Positions 1 to 8,498 of a DNA stretch of 64,000 bases are shown piece after piece. Position 1 is the first letter of the stretch, and every line of letters begins with the position of its first letter. Source of the DNA: Mycolicibacterium sarraceniae. GTDB taxonomy: Bacteria > Actinomycetota > Actinomycetes > Mycobacteriales > Mycobacteriaceae. The DNA lies in contig NZ_AP022595.1 of assembly GCF_010731875.1 (NCBI RefSeq), positions 3,782,001 to 3,846,000 of the forward strand. The letters run 5' to 3'. The notes beneath the pieces were generated by a model. That model did no database searches. It had not been told where the DNA came from and was given only the letters and a program-made list of their open reading frames with translations. The position numbers and the translations under genes were made by a program.

Positions 1-377
1 GGCCGTTCTACGCCAGACTGGTTCGCGGTGAGATCGCCCGACTGGCCGCGCGACCGCACGTCGAGGCTGCCCGGCTGGCCGGCGTGGGACCGGTCCGCCT
101 CGCCATGCGTCACCTGCTGCCGGGGGCGGTACCCAACGCACTGGTGGCCGCCAGCCTCGACCTCGGGACGCTGATTCTCACCTTGGCCGCGCTGTCGTTC
201 CTGGGACTTGGCCAGTCCGCCCCGGCGCCCGAGCTGGGCGCCGACGCCGCCCGCAACCTCAGCTATTTCCTGCAGCAGTGGTGGATTCCGGTGATGCCCG
301 GCCTCGGGGTGCTGGTCCTCGCGGTGATCGGCAACATCGCCGGCGACAGCCTGCGCAACCTGATGAAGACGAGCTAG
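1..377 (+). CDS. ABC importer permease, DppC/OppC type (5' end outside window)
   Basis: Inner-membrane permease subunit of a peptide/nickel-class ABC importer. The frame is open from the window edge (position 3), so only about the last 124 residues are present. They include the cytoplasmic EAA loop (EAARLAGVGPVRLAMRH), which docks the ATPase, then two hydrophobic segments and the family-typical ending GDSLRNLM. The DppB-type partner follows after 10 bp behind a clear AGGAGG site. The order C then B is the reverse of the common dppBC order. No ATPase gene lies downstream, so it is presumably upstream of the window. Neighbours suggest a ureide or other small nitrogenous substrate, but that is inference. 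Confidence 0.85.
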   Translation, partial: PFYARLVRGEIARLAARPHVEAARLAGVGPVRLAMRHLLPGAVPNALVAASLDLGTLILTLAALSFLGLGQSAPAPELGADAARNLSYFLQQWWIPVMPGLGVLVLAVIGNIAGDSLRNLMKTS

Positions 378-387
378 GAGGCCGCCG

Positions 388-1392
388 ATGAGAACATTCG
401 TCATTTCCCGGCTGGGGGCCACCGCAGTGATCCTTGTCGCGTTGACCGCGGTGATGTTTGTGCTGCAACACATTTCGCCACTGGATCCGGTCAAGGCTCA
501 GATGGGCGCGCAGGCGTCAGCATCGGCGGTCGCCGCACGCCGGGAAGCGCTCGGCCTCAACGACCCGATCTTCACCCAGTTCTGGCACTACCTCACCGGC
601 GCGGTGCAGGGTGACCTCGGGACGTCCTACCGGACCCGGCATCCCGTCGCGTCCGATCTCGGCAGCTTCTTCCCGGCCACGTTGGAGCTGGCGCTCTACG
701 GCCTCGGTATCGCGTTGCTGCTCGCCGTCCTGCTGGCGTTCAGCACGACGTTGAAGTGGCGGGGATCGGCTGTGCTGCGGGCGATCCTGTTCACCGGCGC
801 GTCGGCGCCCATGTTCCTGCTCGGCATCCTCGGGCTGATCGTGTTCTATCAGAAGCTGGGTTGGGTGCCTGCCAACGGCCGCACCGGGATCAGCAACCCA
901 CCGACCGGACCCACCGGATTGCTGACCGTCGATGGCCTGCTCAGTGGACGCTTCGACGTCGTCACCGACGCGCTGCACCATCTGATCCTGCCGGCGCTGG
1001 TGATGGCGCTGGGACCCGCGGTGGCGATCGGCCGGGTGCTTCGGTCGAGCCTGCTAACCGACATGGACAGCGACTACGCGCGCACCGCGCGGGCAAAAGG
1101 CTTGTCGGAGAGCAGGATCGTGGCCAGCCACGTGCTGCGGAACTGCATCGGCTCGTCGTTGTCGATGACCGGCCTGCAGATCGGGCTGATGTTCAGCGGC
1201 GTGCTGGTCGTCGAGCAGGTCTTCGGCTGGCCGGGAATCGGCCAGTACATCGCCCAGAGCATTCCAGTCGCCGACTTCCCGGCGATCGCCGGCGTGACGC
1301 TGATGCTCGGCGCCCTCTACGTCTTCATCAATACGGCCGTGGATCTTCTCCAGGCCGCCGCAGACCCCCGCATCGCAGCAATAGGAGGATAG
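388..1392 (+). CDS. ABC importer permease, DppB/OppB type
   Basis: Second permease of the same importer, 334 residues, full length for DppB. It starts with RLGATAVILVALTAVMFVL (first membrane helix), then the periplasmic ALGLNDPIFTQFWHYL stretch shared by DppB proteins. The EAA-like loop is at about 225-245 (YARTARAKGLSESRIV) and the FGWPGIGQYIAQSI motif follows. The ATG at 388 is preceded by AGGAGG at good spacing. The gene is followed within 6 bp by the isochorismatase-like gene, so transporter and enzymes form one transcription unit. No defect is visible, unlike several genes further downstream. Confidence 0.9.
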   Translation: MRTFVISRLGATAVILVALTAVMFVLQHISPLDPVKAQMGAQASASAVAARREALGLNDPIFTQFWHYLTGAVQGDLGTSYRTRHPVASDLGSFFPATLELALYGLGIALLLAVLLAFSTTLKWRGSAVLRAILFTGASAPMFLLGILGLIVFYQKLGWVPANGRTGISNPPTGPTGLLTVDGLLSGRFDVVTDALHHLILPALVMALGPAVAIGRVLRSSLLTDMDSDYARTARAKGLSESRIVASHVLRNCIGSSLSMTGLQIGLMFSGVLVVEQVFGWPGIGQYIAQSIPVADFPAIAGVTLMLGALYVFINTAVDLLQAAADPRIAAIGG

Positions 1393-1397
1393 GTTAG

Positions 1398-2039
1398 GTG
1401 CCGAAACAGCCACTGATCGTTGGCAATCCGGTTCTGGTCGTCGTCGATATGCAAGAAAGCGGTGGTATGCCCGCCGCCGAGGTCGGCATCGAGCATATGG
1501 CAGGCTACGACGACCGGATCGAACTGGCCGAGCGGCTCATCGCCGCCGCCCGTGCCTCGGGTATCCCCATCGTGTTCTTCCAGGAGGTGCACCGTCCCAG
1601 CGGTGTCGACTTCGGCCGCGAGCTGGACGGCAATGAGGGGGAGCACTGCGTCGAGGGTAGGGCGGGCACCCCGCTGCACCCGAGGTTACTGCCCGACTTC
1701 ACCGGTCCCAACCACGAATTCCATATCGTCAAGCGGCGCTATTCCGGTTTCATCGGAACGGAATTCGAGATCGTGCTGTCCGGGCTGAAGGCGGACACGC
1801 TGATCCTGATCGGCGGACTGACCGATGTGTGCGTGCACTACACATTCGCCGATGCGCACCAGCGGGACTTCTATGTGCGGGTGGTGACCGACTGCGTCGG
1901 CGGGTCGTCGGTATACCGGCACGACGCCGCGCTGGATGCCATGGAGTACCTACAGGCCGGTGCGGTGCGCACCGGTGACGAAATCATCGCAGCGTTCGAG
2001 CAGCTCGGCGCGCCCGTCCTCGAAGGAGCCACCCGTTGA
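1398..2039 (+). CDS. Isochorismatase-like cysteine amidohydrolase
   Basis: Cytosolic alpha/beta hydrolase of the isochorismatase/nicotinamidase superfamily, 213 residues. The Asp-Lys-Cys triad is visible: Asp in VVVDMQ near residue 17, Lys in VKRRYSGF near 113, and Cys in LTDVCVHYT near 146. In nitrogen-scavenging clusters such enzymes release ammonia from ureido or carbamoyl amides (biuret hydrolase and ureidoacrylate amidohydrolase types), which suits the neighbouring allantoinase and allantoicase genes. The substrate cannot be read from sequence. The GTG at 1398 follows AGGATAGG. The stop codon overlaps the TTG start of the receptor gene (TTGA), a sign of translational coupling. Confidence 0.8.
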   Translation: MPKQPLIVGNPVLVVVDMQESGGMPAAEVGIEHMAGYDDRIELAERLIAAARASGIPIVFFQEVHRPSGVDFGRELDGNEGEHCVEGRAGTPLHPRLLPDFTGPNHEFHIVKRRYSGFIGTEFEIVLSGLKADTLILIGGLTDVCVHYTFADAHQRDFYVRVVTDCVGGSSVYRHDAALDAMEYLQAGAVRTGDEIIAAFEQLGAPVLEGATR

Positions 2040-3619
2040 AGATTCGCCCGCTTGGAGTACTCGCCGCAGGCACCGCGGTCCTGCTCGTCGCGTCCGCGTG
2101 CGGTGGCGGATCCAATTCATCCGGCGGTACACCCAACGCCGCACCGACCGACAAGGTGCTGCACCTGTCGTTCCTGCAGGACCCGGGCCAGCCGCCAGAC
2201 CCCGACGTCTACTACGCGGGACAGGGTCTCCTGCTGACCACCAACACCTACGAGGGCCTGCTGCAGTACAAGGGCGGCACCGACAAGCCGGTGCTGGAGC
2301 CACTTCTGGCCACCGAGTGGAATGCCTCGCCCGATAACAAGGTGTTCACGTTCAAGCTGCGCGAAGGCGTCAAGTTCCACGACGGCACCCCGTTCACGTC
2401 CGCCGCGGTCAAAGCCTCGTTCGACAGACGCGCGGCCGTGAACCAGGGCCCGGCGTACATGGTCACCGACATCGACTCGGTGACAACCCAGGGCGATTAC
2501 GGCGTCACCGTCACGCTCAAAGCGCCCAACTCGGCGTTCCTGGACTACCTGGCCTGCCCGTACGGACCCCGCATCATGAGCCCGGAGGGCCTGAAGACGA
2601 ACGGCGGCACCGACAACGCACAGGGCTATCTCACCAACCACGATCTGGGCACCGGCCCATACACGCTGACCGCTGCCGAGGTCGGCTCCAAGTACGAATT
2701 GACCGCCTTCGCCGATTACTGGGGTGCCAAGCCGTACTTCGAGAAGGTCGAGCTCCCGGTGATCACCGACGTGTCGGCACAGCAGTTGCAGTTCAACAAC
2801 GGCCAGGTCGCCGCGATCCTGCACGACCTGCCGTCCTCGGCGGTGGGGCAGTACCTCAATGACAACAAGTACTCGCACTACTCGCTGCCGACCATGATGT
2901 CGAACTACGTCTATATTAATCCGCGCAAAGGCATGATGACCGACGTCAAGAACCGCAACGCGGTGATGCAGGCCATCGATGTCGACGAGTTGGTCAAGCA
3001 GACCTACTTCGGCCGCGGAAAGAAGGCCGAACAGATCTATCCGCCGAACATGATGGCCGCTGAGTTCGGCAAGCAGGCGGTGACGCACGATCCGTCGGTG
3101 CTGACCGGAATCGCGGCGGGTCTGCCTGCCGACCAGAAGGCCGTCACCATCGGGTACGACTCCAGCAACCCGGACAACCAGTTGATCAGCAACCTGATTC
3201 AGACTCAGTTGGCTGCCGCCGGGCTGACTGCCAAGGTGCAGGCCTATCCCACCTCGGAGATCTACGGCTGGGTCGGCGGCGACGGGCAGTCCGCGCCGGA
3301 GATCATGACCTATCTCGGGTGGCCGGACGCGCCGTCGCCCTACACCTGGGGCCACATCTCCTGGGATGCCGACGGTGGGCTGAACTTCTTCGGCTGCTCG
3401 GCGCCGGCGGTTACCGCGGCACTGGCCAAGGGGCTGCCCGCCGGCACGGACGCAGACTTCTCGACAGCCGGGGAGGAAGCGGTCAAGACCGGTTGCTGGC
3501 TGAACATCGCTGACGTCAACGATTTCATGGTTGCTCAGCCGTGGCTGAAGGGTGTCGAGCAGGCGCACGTCGTGACTGACCCGAACACGCTTCGGCTGTC
3601 CGCGCTGTCCGTGGGCTGA
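2036..3619 (+). CDS. ABC importer substrate-binding lipoprotein, SBP family 5
   Basis: Extracytoplasmic receptor of the importer encoded just upstream, 527 residues, normal for DppA/OppA-type receptors. A basic N-terminus and hydrophobic stretch lead to the lipobox LLVASAC, with Cys22 as lipid anchor, followed by a Gly/Ser linker. The body has the family signature WNASPDNKVFTFKLREGVKFHDGTPF split across about residues 97-122. The start is TTG at 2036, preceded by AAGGAG and overlapping the stop of the isochorismatase-like gene. Family 5 receptors bind peptides, nickel chelates or other small organics. The ligand here is unknown; a cyclic ureide or its derivative is the inference from context. 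Confidence 0.88.
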   Translation: MKIRPLGVLAAGTAVLLVASACGGGSNSSGGTPNAAPTDKVLHLSFLQDPGQPPDPDVYYAGQGLLLTTNTYEGLLQYKGGTDKPVLEPLLATEWNASPDNKVFTFKLREGVKFHDGTPFTSAAVKASFDRRAAVNQGPAYMVTDIDSVTTQGDYGVTVTLKAPNSAFLDYLACPYGPRIMSPEGLKTNGGTDNAQGYLTNHDLGTGPYTLTAAEVGSKYELTAFADYWGAKPYFEKVELPVITDVSAQQLQFNNGQVAAILHDLPSSAVGQYLNDNKYSHYSLPTMMSNYVYINPRKGMMTDVKNRNAVMQAIDVDELVKQTYFGRGKKAEQIYPPNMMAAEFGKQAVTHDPSVLTGIAAGLPADQKAVTIGYDSSNPDNQLISNLIQTQLAAAGLTAKVQAYPTSEIYGWVGGDGQSAPEIMTYLGWPDAPSPYTWGHISWDADGGLNFFGCSAPAVTAALAKGLPAGTDADFSTAGEEAVKTGCWLNIADVNDFMVAQPWLKGVEQAHVVTDPNTLRLSALSVG

Positions 3620-3624
3620 CGCCA

Positions 3625-4458
3625 GTGGTGCTGGGAGAGAGAAAAGTTCGTCGTATCGTCCTGCTGACCCTCGGTTGGGAGGAATTGCCCAAGTCGGTGT
3701 CGGTATATGGGTCGCCACCGGAGCTGCGGATGCGCGAACCGGTCCCCGGCGTGCTGCTGCAGACCGACGGCGGCTGGGTGCTGCTCGACACCGGGTTCAA
3801 CACCGCGCTGATCCGAGATCCGGCGCTGTACCGACGGTTCTTCCCGACCGTCGAGTACATCCCGGTGCTCCCAGGGCCCGGTGAGCCTATCGAGGAGTCG
3901 CTGCACGATATCGGCATCGACGTCGACGACATCCACCTCGTGGCGCTGTCGCATCTGCATCACGATCATGCCGGCGGCGTCAAGCTGTTCGCCGGCAAGG
4001 TACCGGTGCATGCGCAGCGCCGCGAGCTGGAGTACGGTCTGTCGAATCATCCTGAGCCAGAACGGAATGCAATCGTTCGGTTCGATTTCGACGATCCGCG
4101 GATTGACTGGGTGCTTGCCGACGGTGAAGCCGAGATCGCACCCGGTATCACCGCGGTACCGACCTACGGTCACACCCCGGGGCACCAAAGCTTCGTCGTT
4201 GAACTCGACTCCAGTGTCGGCGGCGGCGGCTTCGTGTTCGCCTTCGACGCCGCCGACCTGACCGAGAACATCGAGCACGAACTGCCGATCGGCGGGTTCA
4301 TCGATGTCGACCCGGCCGAGACAGTCGAACCGATCCGGCGGCTGAAGAAGCTGGCCGCCGAGTCGGGGTACGAGCTGGTTCCCGGCCACGACCCGCACGT
4401 GTGGCCGGAGCTGACCCAGCGGCTCGACGAGCGGTTCGGTCCGGTGCTGCCGCGGTGA
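3625..4458 (+). CDS. Metallo-beta-lactamase-fold hydrolase (AHL-lactonase-like)
   Basis: Predicted zinc hydrolase of the metallo-beta-lactamase fold, 277 residues. The metal motif SHLHHDHAGG gives His110, His112, Asp114 and His115. Further ligands are probably the His in YGHTPGHQS near 184 and the Asp in FAFDAADL near 206. The pattern resembles the AiiA/AttM lactonase group, but a quorum-quenching role is not implied by this context. Ring opening of a lactone or cyclic intermediate would fit. It begins 5 bp after the receptor gene (GTG at 3625), and its stop overlaps the GTG of the allantoinase-like gene as GTGA. It looks intact. Confidence 0.8.
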   Translation: MVLGERKVRRIVLLTLGWEELPKSVSVYGSPPELRMREPVPGVLLQTDGGWVLLDTGFNTALIRDPALYRRFFPTVEYIPVLPGPGEPIEESLHDIGIDVDDIHLVALSHLHHDHAGGVKLFAGKVPVHAQRRELEYGLSNHPEPERNAIVRFDFDDPRIDWVLADGEAEIAPGITAVPTYGHTPGHQSFVVELDSSVGGGGFVFAFDAADLTENIEHELPIGGFIDVDPAETVEPIRRLKKLAAESGYELVPGHDPHVWPELTQRLDERFGPVLPR

Positions 4459-5729
4459 GCGGACCGGCTGTCGAGCACGTCATTCGGGCCCGCCGCGCAG
4501 TGATCGACGGTGTGATCCACTCGGCCGCAATTGGCTTGGCGGAGGGTGTGATTCGGGTGATCGACACTGTCGATGCCGACCTGGGTTGCGCCGCGCAGAC
4601 GGTGTTAGAACCTAACGTCGTGTTGATGCCCGGGCTGGTGGACACCCATGTGCACATCGACGATCCTGGCACCGACTGGGAGGGTTTCGCCACCGCGACC
4701 GTGGCGGCGCTGGAGGTCAAACGAGCCGCGGCCGCCGGGGCGTGCCGGGTCGACACCGGATTCTGGGGCGGAATCGTGCCCGACAACCTCGAATCGTTCG
4801 GCGAACTGGCCACTGCTGGGGTACTGGGGTTCAAGTGCCTTCTGTCCGAGTCGGGGAACCCGAACTTTCCGCCACTCGATGTGGCGGATTTCCGTGCCGC
4901 GATGGCCGTTGTCGCCGAGCTGGGTTCGGTGCTGCTGGTGCACGCCGAGAGCGCTCGCGTCCTGGCGGGCTGCCGACCACCGGGGGGCCGAGCCTACGGT
5001 GACTTTCTGCGGTCGCGCCCCGACACCGCTGAGCGGGACGCCGTGCAAATCGTGCTCGACGCCGTCGCCGACAGCGGTGCGCGGGCCCACATCGTGCATG
5101 TCTCCAGTTCCACCGTGCTGCCGTTGGTCGCCGAGGCCAAACGGGCCGGGCTGCCCGTCACCGCTGAAACCTGCCCGCACTACCTGACTTTCGCCGCCGA
5201 GAGCATCCCCGACGGCGGCACTGTGTTCGCGGCCTGCCCGCCCATCCGGGGCGAGGACAACCGTGTCCTGCTGTGGGCGGCCCTTGCCGACCACACCCTG
5301 GACATGGTGGTCTCCGACCACTCACCGTGCGCTCCGCAACACAAGGACCTGCAGGGTGGCGATTTCGGCCGTGCGTTCGGTGGTGTCAGCTCGCTGCAGA
5401 TCGCGTTGCCCGCGTTGTGGACCGAGGCGGTGCGGGGTGGCTTCGGGCTGCCCGAAGTATACCGGTGGATGGCGCAGGAGCCCGCTGAGTTGGCCGGCCT
5501 GATCGACCGTGGTGTGATCGCACCAGGCGCACGCGCCGACTTCTGCGTGTTCGATCCTGACGCGGAGTGGGTGGTGCGCGGTGGCGACCTGCACCATCGC
5601 CATCCGGTCACACCGTATGAGGGTGCACAGCTGACCGGTGCGGTGCGCCAGACATGGCGCGGCGGCCGGGTGACCGATGAGGGCAGCCGCGGCGCTCTGC
5701 TCGGCGCGGGAATCCCGGAGCCGGCATGA
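4455..5729 (+). CDS. Allantoinase-like cyclic amidohydrolase with an internal deletion
   Basis: Amidohydrolase of the allantoinase/dihydropyrimidinase group, expected to hydrolyse a cyclic ureide. The start chosen is GTG 4455, which overlaps the previous stop (GTGA) and gives 424 residues. Metal-site elements are present: DTHVHID, the candidate carbamylated Lys in GFKCLL, LVHAES, HIVHVSSS and VVSDHSPC. Family members read ATAT, then AAAAGGVTTxVDMPLNSxPPTTT, then VAALEAKRAAAAG. Here ATAT joins directly to VAALEVKRAAAAG near base 4702, so about 24 conserved barrel residues are missing in frame. The enzyme may be inactive. Neighbouring genes show similar losses. Confidence 0.78.
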   Translation: MSGPAVEHVIRARRAVIDGVIHSAAIGLAEGVIRVIDTVDADLGCAAQTVLEPNVVLMPGLVDTHVHIDDPGTDWEGFATATVAALEVKRAAAAGACRVDTGFWGGIVPDNLESFGELATAGVLGFKCLLSESGNPNFPPLDVADFRAAMAVVAELGSVLLVHAESARVLAGCRPPGGRAYGDFLRSRPDTAERDAVQIVLDAVADSGARAHIVHVSSSTVLPLVAEAKRAGLPVTAETCPHYLTFAAESIPDGGTVFAACPPIRGEDNRVLLWAALADHTLDMVVSDHSPCAPQHKDLQGGDFGRAFGGVSSLQIALPALWTEAVRGGFGLPEVYRWMAQEPAELAGLIDRGVIAPGARADFCVFDPDAEWVVRGGDLHHRHPVTPYEGAQLTGAVRQTWRGGRVTDEGSRGALLGAGIPEPA

Positions 5730-5989
5730 AGATCCTCGTGCTCAATCCCAACACGTCGCCGACGATGAGCGCTGAAATCGATGCCGCTGCCCGTTCTGCG
5801 GCCGATCTGGGAACCCAAATCACCACCACCCAGCCGAGTTTCGATGCCGACGCGGTGGTGCAGGACGGTGCCGACGTGATCTGCCTGGGCTGCGCGGGCA
5901 TGGCCGGGGTGACCGCTGCGATCACGCACGCACCGGGGCCGGGCAACCCGTGCACACACTGGCCACTAGCGAAAGCGCTGCGACTATGA
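5726..5989 (+). pseudogene. Hydantoin racemase (Asp/Glu racemase family), internally deleted
   Basis: Remnant of a hydantoin or Asp/Glu-type racemase. The first 40 residues match the family (MKILVLNPNTSPTMSAEIDAA). At about residue 42 the sequence jumps to the second catalytic-cysteine block, DGADVICLGCAGMAGV. Usual members are about 230-245 residues; this one has 87. The central half, including the first catalytic Cys, is missing, and the residues after GMAGVTAA no longer resemble the family, so a second rearrangement is likely. The 5' end overlaps the allantoinase-like stop (ATGA) and the 3' TGA overlaps the allantoicase ATG at 5986, so the original operon borders survive. It should have no racemase activity. 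Confidence 0.75.
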
Positions 5990-6826
5990 CGATCGAAGGT
6001 CTTGATCTGGCCTGCCGCGCGGTGGGCGGCAGCGTCGTGGCTGCCAGTGACGAATCGTTTGGGTTCAAGGAACGGCTCATCGACTGTGCGGAGCCCCATT
6101 TCGTCCCCGGGACGTTCGACCTTCGTGGTGAGGTGGTCGACGGCTGGGAGACCCGTCGGCATGCGCCGCAGGGGGACTGGGCCATCATCGGGCTCGGTGT
6201 TCCCGGCCGGTTGCACACCGTCGACGTCGACACCCGTTTCTTCACCGGCAATCATCCGACCGGTGCCACGCTGTACGGGGCCACGCTGGCCGGTTCCGAC
6301 GACCCGTGTGGCGCCGGCGTCCAGTGGCAGGCGCTGGCCCTACCGACAGCCCTGAAGGGCGATGCGCACAACCCGATCGCGGTCACCGATCGGCGCCGCT
6401 ACACCCACCTCAAGGTGGTGCTCGCCTCCGATGGCGGAGTGGCCAGGCTGCGGGCGTACGGCGAGCCGGTGCCCGATCCGGCGCTGTGGTCCGGCATCAC
6501 CGTCGAGGTGTCCGGAGCCGAGCAAGGCGGGCGCCTGGAACACTGCAGCGACATGTTCTACTCCGACGCCCGCGCCCTGATCTCGGCCGACCGGCCGCAC
6601 AGCATGGGGGCGGGCTGGGAGGCCCGGCGCCGGCGGGACATCGGCCCAGACACCCACGACGCGGTGACGATCTCGTTCCTGATCCCGGCCGATCTGGACC
6701 GCGTCGAAATCGACACCTCGTATTTCGTCTTCAATGCGTCGCGCGAGGTCCCGGGTCCGGGCATTGGGCCGGCCCACCGAGGCGGGACTGGCCCAGCTCC
6801 GCGACCGGTGGGAGGCAGCACTGTGA
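5986..6826 (+). pseudogene. Allantoicase-like protein, domain 2 deleted and frame-shifted
   Basis: Allantoicase splits allantoate into urea and ureidoglycolate. The start is ATG 5986, overlapping the racemase stop. Domain 1 is complete: GGSVVAASDESFGFKERL, DGWETRRH, GDWAIIGLGVPG, VDVDTRFFTGNHP, then SDGGVARLRAYG. Domain 2 runs to VEIDTSYFVFNASREV (about base 6750) and breaks. The expected C-terminal tail appears in the +1-shifted frame as ALGRPTEAGLAQLRDRW and ends at TGA 6824-6826. By comparison with domain 1, about 60 residues are missing and the frame is lost. In the surviving frame there is no stop, so translation would run on into the HRI1-like gene to 7413. Confidence 0.75.
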
Positions 6827-7413
6827 CGCCGATTATCGCGCAGTGCGCCGGCCTGTGGCGACGCACATTGTTGATCGAGGCTGACGGCTCCCGCGATACC
6901 GGGACCGATGTCGTGTGGCTGCAAGGCCTTTCGTTATTCGTCGATCTACGTGGTCCGGGCGAGGGTTTCGCGGGCCAGCTCGATCAACGGCTCGATGTCT
7001 TCGAATGGCACCGGCTGGTCGATCTGAAGCCGGCCGGGCCACCCGACGCGGGGCGGATGAGCTGGGCCGGTAAGACTCTCGTGGAGGTAGGCGTACACGC
7101 CGACTACACCGAGCATTGGGAACGCGAGCCGGGACCCGCTGAACCGGTATGGGGACTGCTGGTCTGCGCACCCGATGACGGGGCTGGCGTGCTGGTGCGG
7201 GTGGGCGACCGGTTCGGCTGGGCTTACCAGCGAGCTGGCATCGCGGACGTCGCACTGGGTACCGTCACCGGAAGTGCCTGGCGGATTGAGGTTTCCGCTG
7301 ATCCATCTCGGGTGGGGACCTCGGTGAACCCGCGACTGGAATCCGGACAACTACGAGTCGACGACGATATCGACTGGGAGATCAACGAAAGCGAAGGATG
7401 CGTGACACTGTGA
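6823..7413 (+). CDS. HRI1-like protein of unknown function
   Basis: Protein of about 196 residues starting at GTG 6823, behind GGGAGG. The GTG overlaps the ancestral allantoicase stop as GTGA. It resembles the HRI1-type family found in fungi and bacteria: paired segments GLWRRTLLIEADGSRDTGTDVVWLQ, WHRLVDLKP, AGKTLVEVGVHADYTEHWER and a C-terminal beta-rich part. The family has no established enzymatic role; the strands suggest a lipocalin-like barrel. It may bind or remove a small ligand of the pathway, which is inference. Because the upstream gene lost its frame, this protein can also be made as the C-terminal part of a 475-residue fusion starting at 5986. Confidence 0.6.
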   Translation: MTPIIAQCAGLWRRTLLIEADGSRDTGTDVVWLQGLSLFVDLRGPGEGFAGQLDQRLDVFEWHRLVDLKPAGPPDAGRMSWAGKTLVEVGVHADYTEHWEREPGPAEPVWGLLVCAPDDGAGVLVRVGDRFGWAYQRAGIADVALGTVTGSAWRIEVSADPSRVGTSVNPRLESGQLRVDDDIDWEINESEGCVTL

Positions 7414-8498
7414 CTGCGGCATTCCAATCGGTACCCGTCATCGACATCAGCGGGCTGCGGTCGGCCGACTACGGCGAGCGTGAGCGGGTAGCAGCAGAAC
7501 TCGGCACCGCCGCCCGCGAGGTCGGGTTCTTCTACGTGGCCGGTACCGCTGTCAGCGACGAACTGTTCGAGCGCCTGCTGGCCGCGACGAAAGACTTCTT
7601 CGCCCTGCCAATGGAGGAGAAGATGAAGTCCTACATCGGGTTGTCCACCTGCCACCGCGGCTATGTACCGGTGGGTGAAGAGGGGCTCTACGGAGAGCCG
7701 GCCGCCGATCTCAAGGAGGCATTCGACACCGCACTGGATCTTCCCGCGGACGACCCCGACCATCTGGCCGGCAATCCGATGCTCGGGCCCAATATCTGGC
7801 CCGACATTACCGGGTTCGCCGACACAGTCACCGAGTATTACCAGGCGGTGCTGGGTGTCGGGCAGGATCTGTTGTGGGCCTTTGCGGTAGCGCTGGGCGA
7901 GGATCCCGACATGTTCACCCGGCATACCACCAAGGCACCGAGTCAGCTCCGGCTGATCTACTACCCGTACAACCCGGACGCCAAGGACGCGCAGGGCATC
8001 GGAGCGCATACCGACTACGAATGCTTCACCCTGCTCAAACCGACCGCCCCGGGGCTGGAAGTACTCAACGGTGCCGGCGAGTGGATCGACGTCCCGCCGA
8101 TACCGGGCACATTCGTCGTCAACGTCGGCGACCTGCTGGAGCTGTGGACCAACGGCGCGTTCGTCGCCACGTCGCACCGTGTCCGCAAGGTCGCTGAGGA
8201 GCGCTACTCATTCCCGCTGTTCTTCAATGTCGACTACCACACGGTGGTGCAGCCACTACCCCAATTCGCCGACGGGCCCACCCGGGCGGCGCTGGTCGCC
8301 GGAGAGCATCTGTTCGCCCAGACCGCACAGACTTTCGCCTACCTGAGGTCGAGGTTGGCCAGTGGCGAACTGGTGCTGCCGGAGGGGTCGTTGGAGGTCG
8401 GCACGTTCGGTCAGCAGGCAGCGCCGAACGTGCGACCTATTGTCGAAATCTCGCCCACAACCATCGATAACCCGCACGCTCGGCGAGATTCGCCCTAG
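7410..8498 (+). CDS. Fe(II)/2-oxoglutarate-dependent (IPNS-type) oxygenase
   Basis: Non-haem iron oxygenase of the isopenicillin-N-synthase/2OG-Fe(II) family, about 362 residues. It has the DIOX_N-like N-terminus (VPVIDISGLR, REVGFFYVAG) and the jelly-roll core. Iron ligands are His and Asp in GIGAHTDYECFTLL and the distal His in VATSHRV; the co-substrate Arg is in EERYSFPLFF. The preferred start is GTG 7410, which overlaps the preceding stop as GTGA and lies 12 bp after GAAGGA; the in-frame ATG at 7398 sits too close to that site. It is the last gene of the ureide cluster and looks intact. The substrate is unknown; oxidation of a heterocycle is plausible. Its stop overlaps the convergent SnoaL-like gene by 4 bp. 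Confidence 0.82.
   Translation: MTAAFQSVPVIDISGLRSADYGERERVAAELGTAAREVGFFYVAGTAVSDELFERLLAATKDFFALPMEEKMKSYIGLSTCHRGYVPVGEEGLYGEPAADLKEAFDTALDLPADDPDHLAGNPMLGPNIWPDITGFADTVTEYYQAVLGVGQDLLWAFAVALGEDPDMFTRHTTKAPSQLRLIYYPYNPDAKDAQGIGAHTDYECFTLLKPTAPGLEVLNGAGEWIDVPPIPGTFVVNVGDLLELWTNGAFVATSHRVRKVAEERYSFPLFFNVDYHTVVQPLPQFADGPTRAALVAGEHLFAQTAQTFAYLRSRLASGELVLPEGSLEVGTFGQQAAPNVRPIVEISPTTIDNPHARRDSP

Noticed and set aside
2117-3718. 533-codon open frame on the minus strand
   Set aside because: It is antisense to the complete substrate-binding lipoprotein; the composition is a codon-bias shadow and no domain is recognisable.
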